A stretch of DNA of 64,000 nt from contig NZ_SUMC01000025.1 in the NCBI RefSeq assembly GCF_005047355.1, positions 62,001 to 126,000 on the forward strand, given 5' to 3'. The notes under the pieces were generated by a model, which worked only from the letters and a program-made list of their open reading frames with translations, had not been told where the DNA came from and did no database searches. Within the stretch, counting starts at the first letter, position 1. Each line of letters opens with the position of its first letter. The DNA is from Actinacidiphila oryziradicis. Lineage in GTDB: Bacteria > Actinomycetota > Actinomycetes > Streptomycetales > Streptomycetaceae. Positions 33,360 to 41,305 of this stretch are shown one piece after another. The position numbers and the translations under genes were made by a program.

Positions 33360-34442
33360 ATGGTCCGCGCCGCCGTACTGTCCGCCGTCAACGCCCCGCT
33401 GGAGATCACCGAGATCGAGATCCCGGCCCCCGGCCCCGGCCAGGTGCGCGTCCGCCTCGCCGCCGCCGGGGTGTGCCACTCCGACCTCTCCCTCTCCAAC
33501 GGCACCCTCCGCCAGCCCGTCCCGGCCGTCCTCGGTCACGAGGGCGCCGGCACCGTCACCTCTGTCGGCGAGGGCGTCACCGCCGTTGCCCCTGGCGACC
33601 CCGTCGTCCTCAACTGGGCCCCCTCCTGCGGCGGCTGTCACTTCTGCGGCCTCGCCGAACCCTGGCTCTGCGCCAACTCCGGCGCCGCCGCCACCGCCCC
33701 CTACGCCACCCTCGCCCGCGACGGCAGCGAGCTCTACCCGGGCCTGGGCACCGCGGTCTTCGCCGAGGAGACCGTCGTCCCGGCCAATGCGGTGCTTCCC
33801 CTACCCGACGGCGTTCCGCTCACCGACGCCGCTCTGCTCGGCTGCGCCGTCCTCACCGGATACGGCGCCGTGCACCACTCGGCCGCCGTGCGGCCCGGCG
33901 AGTCCGTCGCCGTCTTCGGCGCCGGGGGAGTGGGGCTCTCCGTCCTCCAGGCCGCCCGTATCGCGGGCGCCGGCCCGCTCATCGCCGTCGATGCCTCGCC
34001 CCACAAGGAGGAGCTGGCCAGGGCCGCCGGAGCCACCGACTTCCTGCTCGCCTCGCCCGACACGGCCAGGCACATCCGCAAGCTCACCGGCGGCCATGGC
34101 TCCGATGTCGCCATCGAATGCGTCGGCCGCGCCGACACCATCCGTACCGCCTGGTCCGCCACCCGCCGGGGCGGCCGGACCACCGTCGTCGGCATCGGCG
34201 GCAAGGACGACCACGTCTCCTTCTCCGCCCTGGAAATCTTCTACTTCGGCCGTACGCTCTCCGGCTGCGTCTACGGCAACAGTGACCCGGCCGCCGACCT
34301 CCCGGTCCTCGCCGGGCACGTCCGGGCCGGCCGGCTGGACCTGAGCGGGCTGGTCACCGAGCGGATCGGCCTCGACGGCATCCCGGGGGCCTTCGAGGCG
34401 ATGCTCGCGGGGCGCGGCGGCCGAGCCTTGATCGTCTTCTGA
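33360..34442 (+). CDS. Zinc-dependent alcohol dehydrogenase (MDR family)
   Basis: This 360-residue MDR enzyme has the catalytic zinc ligands Cys in GVCHSDLS and His in LGHEGAG, and the four-cysteine structural site CGGCHFCGLAEPWLC. The NAD-binding motif is VFGAGGVGLSVLQAARIAGA with Asp in IAVDASPHK. It is similar in length to the class that oxidises aromatic or long-chain alcohols, often with a mycothiol or no cofactor. It shares the operon with the aldehyde dehydrogenase, so the two should oxidise an alcohol through the aldehyde to an acid. A strong hairpin follows the stop and separates it from the TetR gene. Confidence 0.92.
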   Translation: MVRAAVLSAVNAPLEITEIEIPAPGPGQVRVRLAAAGVCHSDLSLSNGTLRQPVPAVLGHEGAGTVTSVGEGVTAVAPGDPVVLNWAPSCGGCHFCGLAEPWLCANSGAAATAPYATLARDGSELYPGLGTAVFAEETVVPANAVLPLPDGVPLTDAALLGCAVLTGYGAVHHSAAVRPGESVAVFGAGGVGLSVLQAARIAGAGPLIAVDASPHKEELARAAGATDFLLASPDTARHIRKLTGGHGSDVAIECVGRADTIRTAWSATRRGGRTTVVGIGGKDDHVSFSALEIFYFGRTLSGCVYGNSDPAADLPVLAGHVRAGRLDLSGLVTERIGLDGIPGAFEAMLAGRGGRALIVF

Positions 34443-34458
34443 CAGCAGCGCGGGCACC

Positions 34459-34483
34459 GGGCGGGCGGGCGGCCCGCCCGCCC
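34459..34483. terminator. Bidirectional terminator hairpin
   Basis: GGGCGGGCGGG (34459-34469) pairs perfectly with CCCGCCCGCCC (34473-34483) around a 3-base loop. It lies between the converging alcohol dehydrogenase and TetR genes. Confidence 0.8.
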
Positions 34484-34491
34484 AGGGGGTC

Positions 34492-35136
34492 TCAGCCGCC
34501 TATGGCGGTCAGCCGCTGGTATTGCAGCACCAGCCCGTCGACGAGGGCCGTCAGCCCGGTCTCGAACGCTCCCTCGTCGACCCGATGCTGATGGTCGGCG
34601 AGCAGATGGGCCTGCCCGAGATGCGGGTAGTCGGCGGGGTCGTAGGCCGATGCGTCGTCGACGAAGCCCCGGGCGAAGGAGCCGAGGGCTGATCCGGCGA
34701 CGAAGTACCGCATCAGGGCGCCGATGCGGGTGGCGTGGGCCGGCGGCCAGCCGGCGGCGGTCATGCCGCCGAAGACGGCATCGGCCATACGCAGTCCGGC
34801 CGGGCGCCGGCCCGGGCCCTGGGCGAGGAAGGGCACGATGTGGGGGTGGGCGGTGAGCGCCGCGCGGTAGGAGCGGCCCCAGCCCAGCAGCGCCGCGCGC
34901 CAGTCCGGGCCACCGTCGAACATCGACAGGTCGACCTGGGCGACGACGGTGTCGGCGACGGCGTCGAGAATCTCGTCCTTGGTCGCGAAGTGGTTGTAGA
35001 GCGACGGCCCGCTCACGCCGAGTTCGGCCGCGAGCCGCCGCGTGGAGACCGATTGCAGCCCTTCGGCGTCCACGAGCGCCAGAGCGGCGGAGACGATGCG
35101 CTCACGGCTGAGCAAGGGCTTGCGGGGACGTGCCAT
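34492..35136 (-). CDS. TetR family regulator
   Basis: The 214-residue protein opens MARPRKPLLSRERIVSAALALVDAEG. The TetR helix-turn-helix is SVSTRRLAAELGVSGPSLYNHFATKDEILDAV, with an all-helical ligand domain after it. It is divergent from an acyl-CoA dehydrogenase gene and next to the aldehyde/alcohol dehydrogenase operon. Both neighbours carry the same dyad in their promoters, so it is probably the repressor of alcohol-to-acyl-CoA oxidation. An alternative ATG at 35145 is nine bases upstream; neither has a clear ribosome-binding site. Confidence 0.88.
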   Translation of the reverse strand: MARPRKPLLSRERIVSAALALVDAEGLQSVSTRRLAAELGVSGPSLYNHFATKDEILDAVADTVVAQVDLSMFDGGPDWRAALLGWGRSYRAALTAHPHIVPFLAQGPGRRPAGLRMADAVFGGMTAAGWPPAHATRIGALMRYFVAGSALGSFARGFVDDASAYDPADYPHLGQAHLLADHQHRVDEGAFETGLTALVDGLVLQYQRLTAIGG

Positions 35137-35164
35137 GCGGCACATAGTAGGGGCCGTCTATCTG

Positions 35165-35183
35165 AAACTAGCAGTGCTAATTT
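35165..35183. promoter_or_regulatory. Candidate TetR operator, second copy
   Basis: AAACTA-N7-TAATTT lies in the 62-base gap between the divergent TetR and acyl-CoA dehydrogenase genes. It is homologous to 31893-31911. Binding here would control both genes. Confidence 0.72.
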
Positions 35184-35198
35184 ATGAGGGATGCCCCC

Positions 35199-36350
35199 GT
35201 GAACCTTGAGCTCAGTGAGGAGCAGGCCGCAGTCCAGCGGCTGGCCAGGGATTTCGCCGACCGTGAGATCACCCCGAACGCGCTCGCCTGGGACCGTGCG
35301 GAGAGCGTGGACCGGGGGATCGTGAAGAAGCTGGGCGCGCTCGGCTTCCTGGGGTTGACCATTGCAGAGGAGTACGGCGGCTCCGGCGGCGACCACCTCG
35401 CATATGTGCTCGTTACCGAGGAACTCGGGCGTGCCGATTCCTCGGTGCGCGGAATCGTCTCCGTATCCCTGGGGCTTGTCGCCAAGTCGATAGCGGCATG
35501 GGGGAGCGCGGAGCAGAAGCACGCGTGGCTGCCACGGCTCTGCGCCGGCGAGGCGGTCGGCTGCTTCGGTCTCACCGAGCCCGGCACCGGTTCGGACGCC
35601 GCCAACCTCACCACCCGCGCGGTGCGCGACGGCGGCACATATGTCATCAGCGGCACCAAGATGTTCATTACCAACGGCACCTGGGCCGATGTCGTCCTGC
35701 TCTTCGCCCGCACGGGGGACGAACCGGGCCACAAAGGCATCAGCGCCTTCCTGGTGCCGGCCGACACGCCCGGACTGACCCGCCGCGAGATCCACGGCAA
35801 GCTGGGGCTGCGCGGTCAGGCCACTGCCGAACTCGTCCTGGACCAGGTCCGCGTCCCTGCCTCTGCGATGATCGCTCCCGAGGGCAAGGGCTTCTCGGTC
35901 GCCATGTCGGCGCTCGCCAAGGGACGGATGTCGGTGGCTGCCGGGTGTGTCGGCATCGCCCAGGCCTGCCTGGACGCGGCGGTGACGTACGCGGGCGAGC
36001 GCGAGCAGTTCGGTAAGCCGATCGCCCGCCACCAGCTTGTGCAGGAGTTGATAGCCGACATCGCCGTCGATGTGGACGCGGCCCGGCTGCTCACCTGGCG
36101 GGTCGCCGACCGCATAGACCGCGGATTGCCGTTCGCCACCGAGTCCTCGGTGGCGAAGCTGTACGCGAGCGAGGCGGCGGTCCGCTGCGCCAACAACGCC
36201 CTGCAGGTCTTCGGCGGCTACGGCTACATCGACGAGTTCCCGGCGGGAAAGCTGCTGCGTGACGCCCGCGTCATGACGCTCTACGAGGGCACCAGCCAGA
36301 TCCACAAGCTGCTCATCGGCCGAGCCCTCACCGGGGTCTCCGCCTTCTGA
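35199..36350 (+). CDS. Acyl-CoA dehydrogenase
   Basis: The 383-residue flavoenzyme has the family order: an N-terminal helical domain, CFGLTEPGTGSDAANL flavin/substrate motif, FITNGTWADV and the C-terminal RDARVMTLYEGTSQIHKLLIGR, in which Glu363 is the catalytic base. It removes two hydrogens from acyl-CoA to give the 2-enoyl-CoA, passing electrons to electron-transfer flavoprotein. GTG 35199 is preferred because GAGGG lies eight bases upstream; the ATG at 35184 abuts the operator. It is divergent from the TetR gene that shares its operator, and probably feeds from the aldehyde dehydrogenase product after CoA activation. Confidence 0.92.
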   Translation: MNLELSEEQAAVQRLARDFADREITPNALAWDRAESVDRGIVKKLGALGFLGLTIAEEYGGSGGDHLAYVLVTEELGRADSSVRGIVSVSLGLVAKSIAAWGSAEQKHAWLPRLCAGEAVGCFGLTEPGTGSDAANLTTRAVRDGGTYVISGTKMFITNGTWADVVLLFARTGDEPGHKGISAFLVPADTPGLTRREIHGKLGLRGQATAELVLDQVRVPASAMIAPEGKGFSVAMSALAKGRMSVAAGCVGIAQACLDAAVTYAGEREQFGKPIARHQLVQELIADIAVDVDAARLLTWRVADRIDRGLPFATESSVAKLYASEAAVRCANNALQVFGGYGYIDEFPAGKLLRDARVMTLYEGTSQIHKLLIGRALTGVSAF

Positions 36351-36363
36351 GTATCCCGGAGCG

Positions 36364-36379
36364 CTAAGCGCTTGCTCAG
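36364..36379. promoter_or_regulatory. Candidate operator CTAAGCGCTTGCTCAG, first copy
   Basis: This 16-base site is 22 bases before the second TetR gene and is repeated exactly at 37504-37519. The core AAGCGCTTGCT resembles the KstR2-type pattern AAGnnCTTGnT. Autoregulation is likely. Confidence 0.75.
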
Positions 36380-36400
36380 CTTCGTTGTAAGGTGTCCGCC

Positions 36401-37021
36401 ATGGACGTGGAGGCGAGAAGGACCGAGGCGTGGGGCGACATCACCCCGGACGCGGCCCGGCGGTTGGTGATCGCCGCGGTGGAGGCCTTTGCCGAGCGCG
36501 GGTACCACGCGACCACCACCCGCGACATCGCCGGCCGTGCGGGGATGAGTCCCGCCGCGCTCTACATCCACTACAAGACCAAGGAAGAGCTGCTCTATCA
36601 GATCAGCCGGGTCGGCCATCTGCTCTCTCTCGGCCTCCTCCAGGAGGCGGCGAGCGGCGGCGGTCCCCCGGCTGAGCGGCTCGCCGACGCCGTACGTTCG
36701 TTTGTGCGCTGGCACGCCGAACACCACACCACCGGGCGTGTCGTCCAGTACGAGCTGGATGCGCTCAGCGTGGAGCACTACACCGAGATCGTCGCGCTGC
36801 GCCGGCAGAGCGAGACTGCTGTCCGTTCGATCATCCAGGACGGGGTGCGCTCCGGCGACTTCGACGTCCCGGAGGTCTCCGGCACGACTCTTGCCGTGCT
36901 GTCGCTCTGTATCGATGTCGCCCGCTGGTTCAACCCGGACGGCCGTCGTACGCCCGACGAGGTCGGCGCGCTCTACGCCGGCCTCGTCCTGCGGATGGTC
37001 AGTCCGGCCGGTGGCCGCTAG
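36401..37021 (+). CDS. TetR family regulator (KstR2/FadR-like)
   Basis: The 206-residue protein has a TetR DNA-binding domain, AVEAFAERGYHATTTRDIAGRAGMSPAALYIHYKTKEELLYQI at about residues 24-66, and a helical C-terminal domain. The sequence around AALYIHYKTKEELL is typical of regulators of acyl-CoA or steroid-ring degradation. It lies downstream of the acyl-CoA dehydrogenase, overlaps the convergent MaoC gene by 4 bases, and both it and the MaoC gene carry the same 16-base site upstream. ATG 36401 is chosen because AAGG lies nearby. The ligand may be an acyl-CoA. Confidence 0.88.
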   Translation: MDVEARRTEAWGDITPDAARRLVIAAVEAFAERGYHATTTRDIAGRAGMSPAALYIHYKTKEELLYQISRVGHLLSLGLLQEAASGGGPPAERLADAVRSFVRWHAEHHTTGRVVQYELDALSVEHYTEIVALRRQSETAVRSIIQDGVRSGDFDVPEVSGTTLAVLSLCIDVARWFNPDGRRTPDEVGALYAGLVLRMVSPAGGR

Positions 37022-37479
37022 AGATAGAACCTCGACACCGTCTCCGCGACGCAGACAGGCTTCTCCCCGCCCTCGCGTTCGATCGTGATCCGAGTGATGA
37101 GCTGTACCCCGCCCGTCACCTCCGTCACCTCGGCGATCTGCCCGGAGGCCCGCAGGCGCGAGCCGACCGGTACCGGCGCGGGGAAGCGGACCTTGTTCAC
37201 CCCGTAGTTGACGCCCATCTTCACGCCCTCGACCCGCAGCAGTTCCGGGGTGAAGGACGGGATCAGCGAGAGCGTCAGGAAACCGTGCGCGATGGTCGCG
37301 CCGAACGGCCCCTGAACTGCCCGGTCCGGGTCCACATGGATCCACTGGTGGTCACCGGTCGCGTCCGCGAACAGGTCGATCCGCTTCTGGTCGATCTCCA
37401 GCCACCCTGTGGTGCCGAGCTCTTCGCCCACGGCGGCCCGCAGCTCGTCCAGTGAAGCGAAGGTCCTGGCCTCCGGCAT
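37018..37479 (-). CDS. MaoC-type (R)-specific enoyl-CoA hydratase/dehydratase
   Basis: The 153-residue single hot-dog protein shows the hydratase 2 motif FADATGDHQWIHVDPDRA with the Asp and His pair and the following GPFGATIAHGFLTLSLIP. It should hydrate enoyl-CoA to (R)-3-hydroxyacyl-CoA, a step after acyl-CoA dehydrogenase. ATG 37479 follows GAGGAGG by eight bases; the frame is open further upstream but without homology. The 16-base operator at 37504-37519 lies just upstream, so the neighbouring TetR protein probably controls it. Its 3' end overlaps that gene's stop. Confidence 0.88.
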   Translation of the reverse strand: MPEARTFASLDELRAAVGEELGTTGWLEIDQKRIDLFADATGDHQWIHVDPDRAVQGPFGATIAHGFLTLSLIPSFTPELLRVEGVKMGVNYGVNKVRFPAPVPVGSRLRASGQIAEVTEVTGGVQLITRITIEREGGEKPVCVAETVSRFYL

Positions 37480-37503
37480 CCCGTGCCTCCTCGTCATCGG
37501 TTT

Positions 37504-37519
37504 CTAAGCGCTTGCTCAG
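37504..37519. promoter_or_regulatory. Candidate operator CTAAGCGCTTGCTCAG, second copy
   Basis: Identical to 36364-36379. It is 25 bases upstream of the MaoC start, in the region shared with the divergent GT87 gene. Confidence 0.75.
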
Positions 37520-37656
37520 TGCCTGCCCAGCATGCTTCCGGGGCGCGGTCCTGTCAACGCCCCCGTCAACGGCGAGGGGGCTTCGGAACTGATTATGTTA
37601 TGTATAAGTTTGTCCGCATCTGGGTGGGTCGGATTCCAGGGAACGCGGAGGCGACG

Positions 37657-38949
37657 GTGGCGGAAGCGCCGGCAGAAACCAGCCCGCAGAACGCACGGCC
37701 GGGTGACGGGACGCCACTTCCCATTCCCGTCGCCCCGCTTTCCCCTCTCGGCGTCCGCCACGGCAGGCCTCGCTGGACCCGTCCCCGCACCTGGCCGCAG
37801 CAGTGGCTCAACCTCATCGCCTACTGGTGCGCCAGCCGCCTCGTCATGCTCGCCCTGCTCCGCCGGGGCGCCGGCGACATCGCCCTCGAGGTCCACGAGT
37901 ACTACCACCACTGGAGCCACGTCCTGTCCCAGGGCAGCTTCCCCATTGGCGATGTCACCTGGCAGTACCCACCCGGTGCCGCCCTCGTCATGACCGCGCC
38001 CAACCTGCTGCCCGGCCTCAGCTATCTCCAGGCCTTCGTCCTGCTGATGTTCGCCGCCGACGCCGTGACCCTCCTGGCCCTGCTGCGTGCGGGCACCGGC
38101 CGCCCGGGACACAGCACGGCCGGCGCCTGGTTCTGGGCGCTCGGCCTCCCGCTGATGCTGCAACTTGCCTACGCCCGCTACGACATCCTCGTCACCGCCA
38201 TCGGCGTCCTCGGCCTGCTGGCCATGCCCGGCCGCCCCCTGCGCGGCGGCGCCCTCGCCGGCCTTGGCGCCCTCATCAAGATCTGGCCCGCCCTCACGGT
38301 CCTGGGCACCCCCCGGGGCCGCGCCACCCGCCACGCCTGGGCCGCCGTGCTCAGCTCGGCCGCCGCGATCTTCCTTCTCCTCGCTACCGTCTTCCGTGGC
38401 GCCCTGGACTTCCTCGCCGCCCAGCATCACCGCGGCGTCGAAATCGAGTCCCTCGGTGGCACCGCGCTCAACCTGGCCCGGCTCGTCGGCTGGCCCGGCC
38501 GCGTGGAGCTCCGCTACGGCTCCATGGAATACCTCGGGCCCTACGTCTCCTCCGTGGCGCGTGCCTCCCTCGTCCTCACCGCGATCTCCTTCGCCTGGCT
38601 GCTGCTCTGGCGGCTGCGTGCCCGCCGTTGGACCCCGGCCACCCCGTATGACGCGGCCCTCACCGCTGTCCTGCTCTTCACGGTCACCAGCCGGGTCATC
38701 AGCCCCCAGTACCTGGTCTGGCTCATCGGCCTCGGCGCCGCCTGCCTGACAGTACGGAGCACCACCCAGCGGCCGGTCGCCATCATGTTGCTGCTCGCCG
38801 CCGCCGTCACCACTGTCGACTTCCCACTGTTCTTCGGAGCCGTGGTCAACAGCTCCTGGCAGGGTTTCGCCGTCCTCGCCCTCCGCAACGGGCTCCTCCT
38901 GGCCGCCACCTTGCTGTCCTGCGTACGGCTCTGGCGGGCTGCCTGCTAA
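37657..38949 (+). CDS. GT87-like integral membrane glycosyltransferase (DUF2029)
   Basis: This 430-residue polytopic membrane protein has about ten hydrophobic helices. The first luminal loop contains VHEYYHHWSHVLSQGSFPIGDVTWQYPPG, typical of GT-C/GT87 enzymes with acidic residues near the Asp/Glu metal or sugar site. A later loop RYDILVTAIGVLGLLAM and the motif LGALIKIWP support the family. Members use a polyprenyl-phosphate mannose or arabinose donor to glycosylate cell-envelope glycans. GTG 37657 is chosen since GGAGG lies six bases earlier; an AT-rich ATG at 37600 is possible. It is divergent from the MaoC gene. Confidence 0.78.
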   Translation: MAEAPAETSPQNARPGDGTPLPIPVAPLSPLGVRHGRPRWTRPRTWPQQWLNLIAYWCASRLVMLALLRRGAGDIALEVHEYYHHWSHVLSQGSFPIGDVTWQYPPGAALVMTAPNLLPGLSYLQAFVLLMFAADAVTLLALLRAGTGRPGHSTAGAWFWALGLPLMLQLAYARYDILVTAIGVLGLLAMPGRPLRGGALAGLGALIKIWPALTVLGTPRGRATRHAWAAVLSSAAAIFLLLATVFRGALDFLAAQHHRGVEIESLGGTALNLARLVGWPGRVELRYGSMEYLGPYVSSVARASLVLTAISFAWLLLWRLRARRWTPATPYDAALTAVLLFTVTSRVISPQYLVWLIGLGAACLTVRSTTQRPVAIMLLLAAAVTTVDFPLFFGAVVNSSWQGFAVLALRNGLLLAATLLSCVRLWRAAC

Positions 38950-38971
38950 AGCCGGCCGGAGCCGGAGCGGG

Positions 38972-40405
38972 TCACCAGAGGGCCGGACGCCGGCCGGCCC
39001 ACGGCCGCGCCGCCTCCAGCTGGGCCGAGAGGGAGATCAGGGTCGCCTCGTCGCCGTATCGTCCCCCGAACATCACGCCGATCGGCAGCCCCGCCTCCGT
39101 CCAGTGCAATGGCACATTCACCGCGGGCTGGCCCGTCGCGTTGAAGATGGGTGTGAACGGTGTGAACGCCGCCAGGGCCGCGAACTCAGCCGCCGGGTCG
39201 GCGTCGTCGCGCAGGCTGCCGACAAGTGCGGGCGGCTGGGCGAGGGTCGGGGTGAGGATCACGTCGTACGACCCGAGCAGCGCATCCGCGATCAGCTGCC
39301 CCATCGCCCGGAAGGTGTAAAGCGCCTCCGCGAACTGCGGCCCCGAGACCTTGTGGCCCTCCGCCCGCAGATACCGGGTGAGCGGCATCAGCAGCTCCTC
39401 CTGCTCCGGCGCCACCGGATACACGGTGGCCATCACGCCCCACGCCTTGGTGAACGCGCCGAGGGCGCCCTCGTCCACCGGCAGTTCCATCTCGTCCACC
39501 TCATGGCCCAACTCGCGCAGCAGCCCGGCCGCCCCGTCGTACGCCGCCCGGCAGTCCGGATGCAGTTCCACCCCCGGCACCGGCGGGCTCGGCAGCCCCA
39601 CGACACGCAGACGCCCCGGCTCACGCGACACATATGAGGCGAACGACTCGCCCGGCGGCAACGACGGCGCGGCGTACGGCGCGCCAGGCATCGGTCCGGA
39701 CAGCACATCGAGCAGCGCCGCGGCGTCCGCGACCGTACGCGCCAGCGGGCCGCTGCTGCTCAGCCCGCTGACGTCATGCTGCACCGGGCCGCCGCTCACC
39801 CGCCCCCGGCTCGGCTTGATCCCGAACAACCCGCACACGGAAGACGGGATCCGGATCGACCCGCCGCCGTCGCTGCCCTGCGCGACCGGTGCCAGGCCGG
39901 CCGCCACAGCCGCCGCCGCGCCCCCGCTCGACCCGCCCGCCGACCGCTCAAGGTCCCACGGAGTGCGCGCGGGCGGCGCGAGACGGTTCTCCGTGTAGCA
40001 GGGCAGCCCGAACTCGGGGGTGTTCGTCTTCCCCAGCAGAATCGTTCCGGCTTCGCGCAGCTTGGCCGCCACATGGTCGTCCACGTCCGGCACATGGTCG
40101 GCATACGCCGCCGAACCGAGCGTGGCGCGTACTCCTGCCACAAAATTGAGGTCCTTGACCGGCACGGGCACGCCATGCAGCGGCGACAGCTTCCGGCCGT
40201 CCCGGCGTGCTTCGGCTGCCTCCGATTCGGCCTGTGCCGCCTGCTTCCGGGCGAGTTCCGGCGTCACAGTGATGTACGCGCCCAAAGTCTTGTCCAGCCG
40301 CTCTATGCGGTCCAGATAGTGCTCGGTCAGCTCGGCAGGGGATACCGCACCCGTCCGGACCGCCTCCGCCTGTTCCAACGCCGTCAGATCATGCAGCTCA
40401 GCCAT
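38972..40405 (-). CDS. Amidase
   Basis: The 477-residue amidase-signature enzyme has its catalytic Lys in VPVPVKDLN (about residue 80), the glycine/serine block RSAGGSSGGAAAAVAAGLAPVAQGSDGGGSIRIPSSVCGLFG (about 154-195), and a usual length. It hydrolyses carboxamides to the acid and ammonia. It is convergent with the GT87 gene and downstream of a hypothetical gene on the same strand. The first amidase in this window (2974-4203) differs in sequence and length, so they are not a recent duplication. The substrate is unknown. Confidence 0.9.
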   Translation of the reverse strand: MAELHDLTALEQAEAVRTGAVSPAELTEHYLDRIERLDKTLGAYITVTPELARKQAAQAESEAAEARRDGRKLSPLHGVPVPVKDLNFVAGVRATLGSAAYADHVPDVDDHVAAKLREAGTILLGKTNTPEFGLPCYTENRLAPPARTPWDLERSAGGSSGGAAAAVAAGLAPVAQGSDGGGSIRIPSSVCGLFGIKPSRGRVSGGPVQHDVSGLSSSGPLARTVADAAALLDVLSGPMPGAPYAAPSLPPGESFASYVSREPGRLRVVGLPSPPVPGVELHPDCRAAYDGAAGLLRELGHEVDEMELPVDEGALGAFTKAWGVMATVYPVAPEQEELLMPLTRYLRAEGHKVSGPQFAEALYTFRAMGQLIADALLGSYDVILTPTLAQPPALVGSLRDDADPAAEFAALAAFTPFTPIFNATGQPAVNVPLHWTEAGLPIGVMFGGRYGDEATLISLSAQLEAARPWAGRRPALW

Positions 40406-40511
40406 GAACCGAAATCCTGGCACTACTCGGCGGTAACGACCAGCCCCCATGCTGTGAGGATCCCCCGGCCGCCTTGACGGCCAGGGGCGGATGATGCGGG
40501 AGAGAGTTGAG

Positions 40512-41123
40512 TCAGCGGACGGCGAGGTGCTCGGCGAGCCGGGCCTGCTTGGCGTATTCGATGGCGCGGGGGGTGAGCACAGGAATGGGTACGACTATGC
40601 CGCAGCCGGTGCAGACCGGACCGGAGCGGGGGTAGTGGTTGAGATCCTGGCGCCAGACGATCCGGGTGTCCGCGCAGGCGGGGCACTTGTCGGCGGGGGC
40701 CGATTCGATGGCGCTGATGATGCGCCGCAGCACGTCGGCCAAGCGATCGGAGGGATGCAGACGCGGGTCGTCGCACCAGGCGACTCCGTTGCCGCCCCAG
40801 GTGCGGCGGTGCCAGTCGTCGAGGGGGCTGGGCCGGCGGAGGCCGTCGTGCTTCTCCCGTTTGCGGCGGGCGGCGAACTCCGCTTCGTAGGCAAGCCAGA
40901 CGATCCGCGCCTCTTCCAGCTCCTCAAGGGCCGCGACGAGCCGCGCCGGGTCGGGATCACGGTCCAGCGGAGCGATACCGGCCCGCGCACAGAGATGATC
41001 CCAGGTCGCCCGATGCCCGTACGGGGCGAATCGTTCGAGGCATCTGCGCAGATAGGTGCGCCGAGCCGCGCGGGCGAACCGCGGGTCGTGCACTTGTCTC
41101 GCCAGACTTCGGAAACCGGCCAT
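40512..41123 (-). CDS. Hypothetical protein with C-terminal zinc-ribbon-like motif
   Basis: The 203-residue protein is rich in Arg and Trp. It ends with paired CxxC elements: CPACADTRIVWRQDL then CTGCGIVVP, spaced as in a zinc ribbon. The N-terminal part (FRSLARQVHDPRFARAARRTYLRRCLERFAPYGH) is strongly basic and helical. This could be a nucleic-acid-binding protein, but I do not recognise a family. ATG 41123 follows GGAGGTGG. It is located between an amidase and the penicillin-acylase-like gene and is transcribed away from the latter. Confidence 0.6.
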   Translation of the reverse strand: MAGFRSLARQVHDPRFARAARRTYLRRCLERFAPYGHRATWDHLCARAGIAPLDRDPDPARLVAALEELEEARIVWLAYEAEFAARRKREKHDGLRRPSPLDDWHRRTWGGNGVAWCDDPRLHPSDRLADVLRRIISAIESAPADKCPACADTRIVWRQDLNHYPRSGPVCTGCGIVVPIPVLTPRAIEYAKQARLAEHLAVR

Positions 41124-41305
41124 GGCATGCCACCTCCGTCTTCGGAACCGCATCGCTGAGAGATGGACGTATGGGACCGCGATTTGGATCCCGAAGTGGT
41201 CCACGCCTTGGACGCGGGACTGCCGGACACCGGCGCCCTGGCCTCTTACCAACCAGTAGTAACCCCCGGTAACATCGCGGGCATTGGTCTTCGGGAGGAG
41301 CAGCA

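Noticed and set aside
31295..33505. Long minus-strand frame opposite the aldehyde dehydrogenase
   Set aside because: Shadow frame, no domain, Asp/Gly/Arg-rich composition.
41250..41290. Direct repeat GTAAC around CCCCCG near the penicillin-acylase promoter
   Set aside because: Only two 5-base copies, so it cannot be distinguished from chance.
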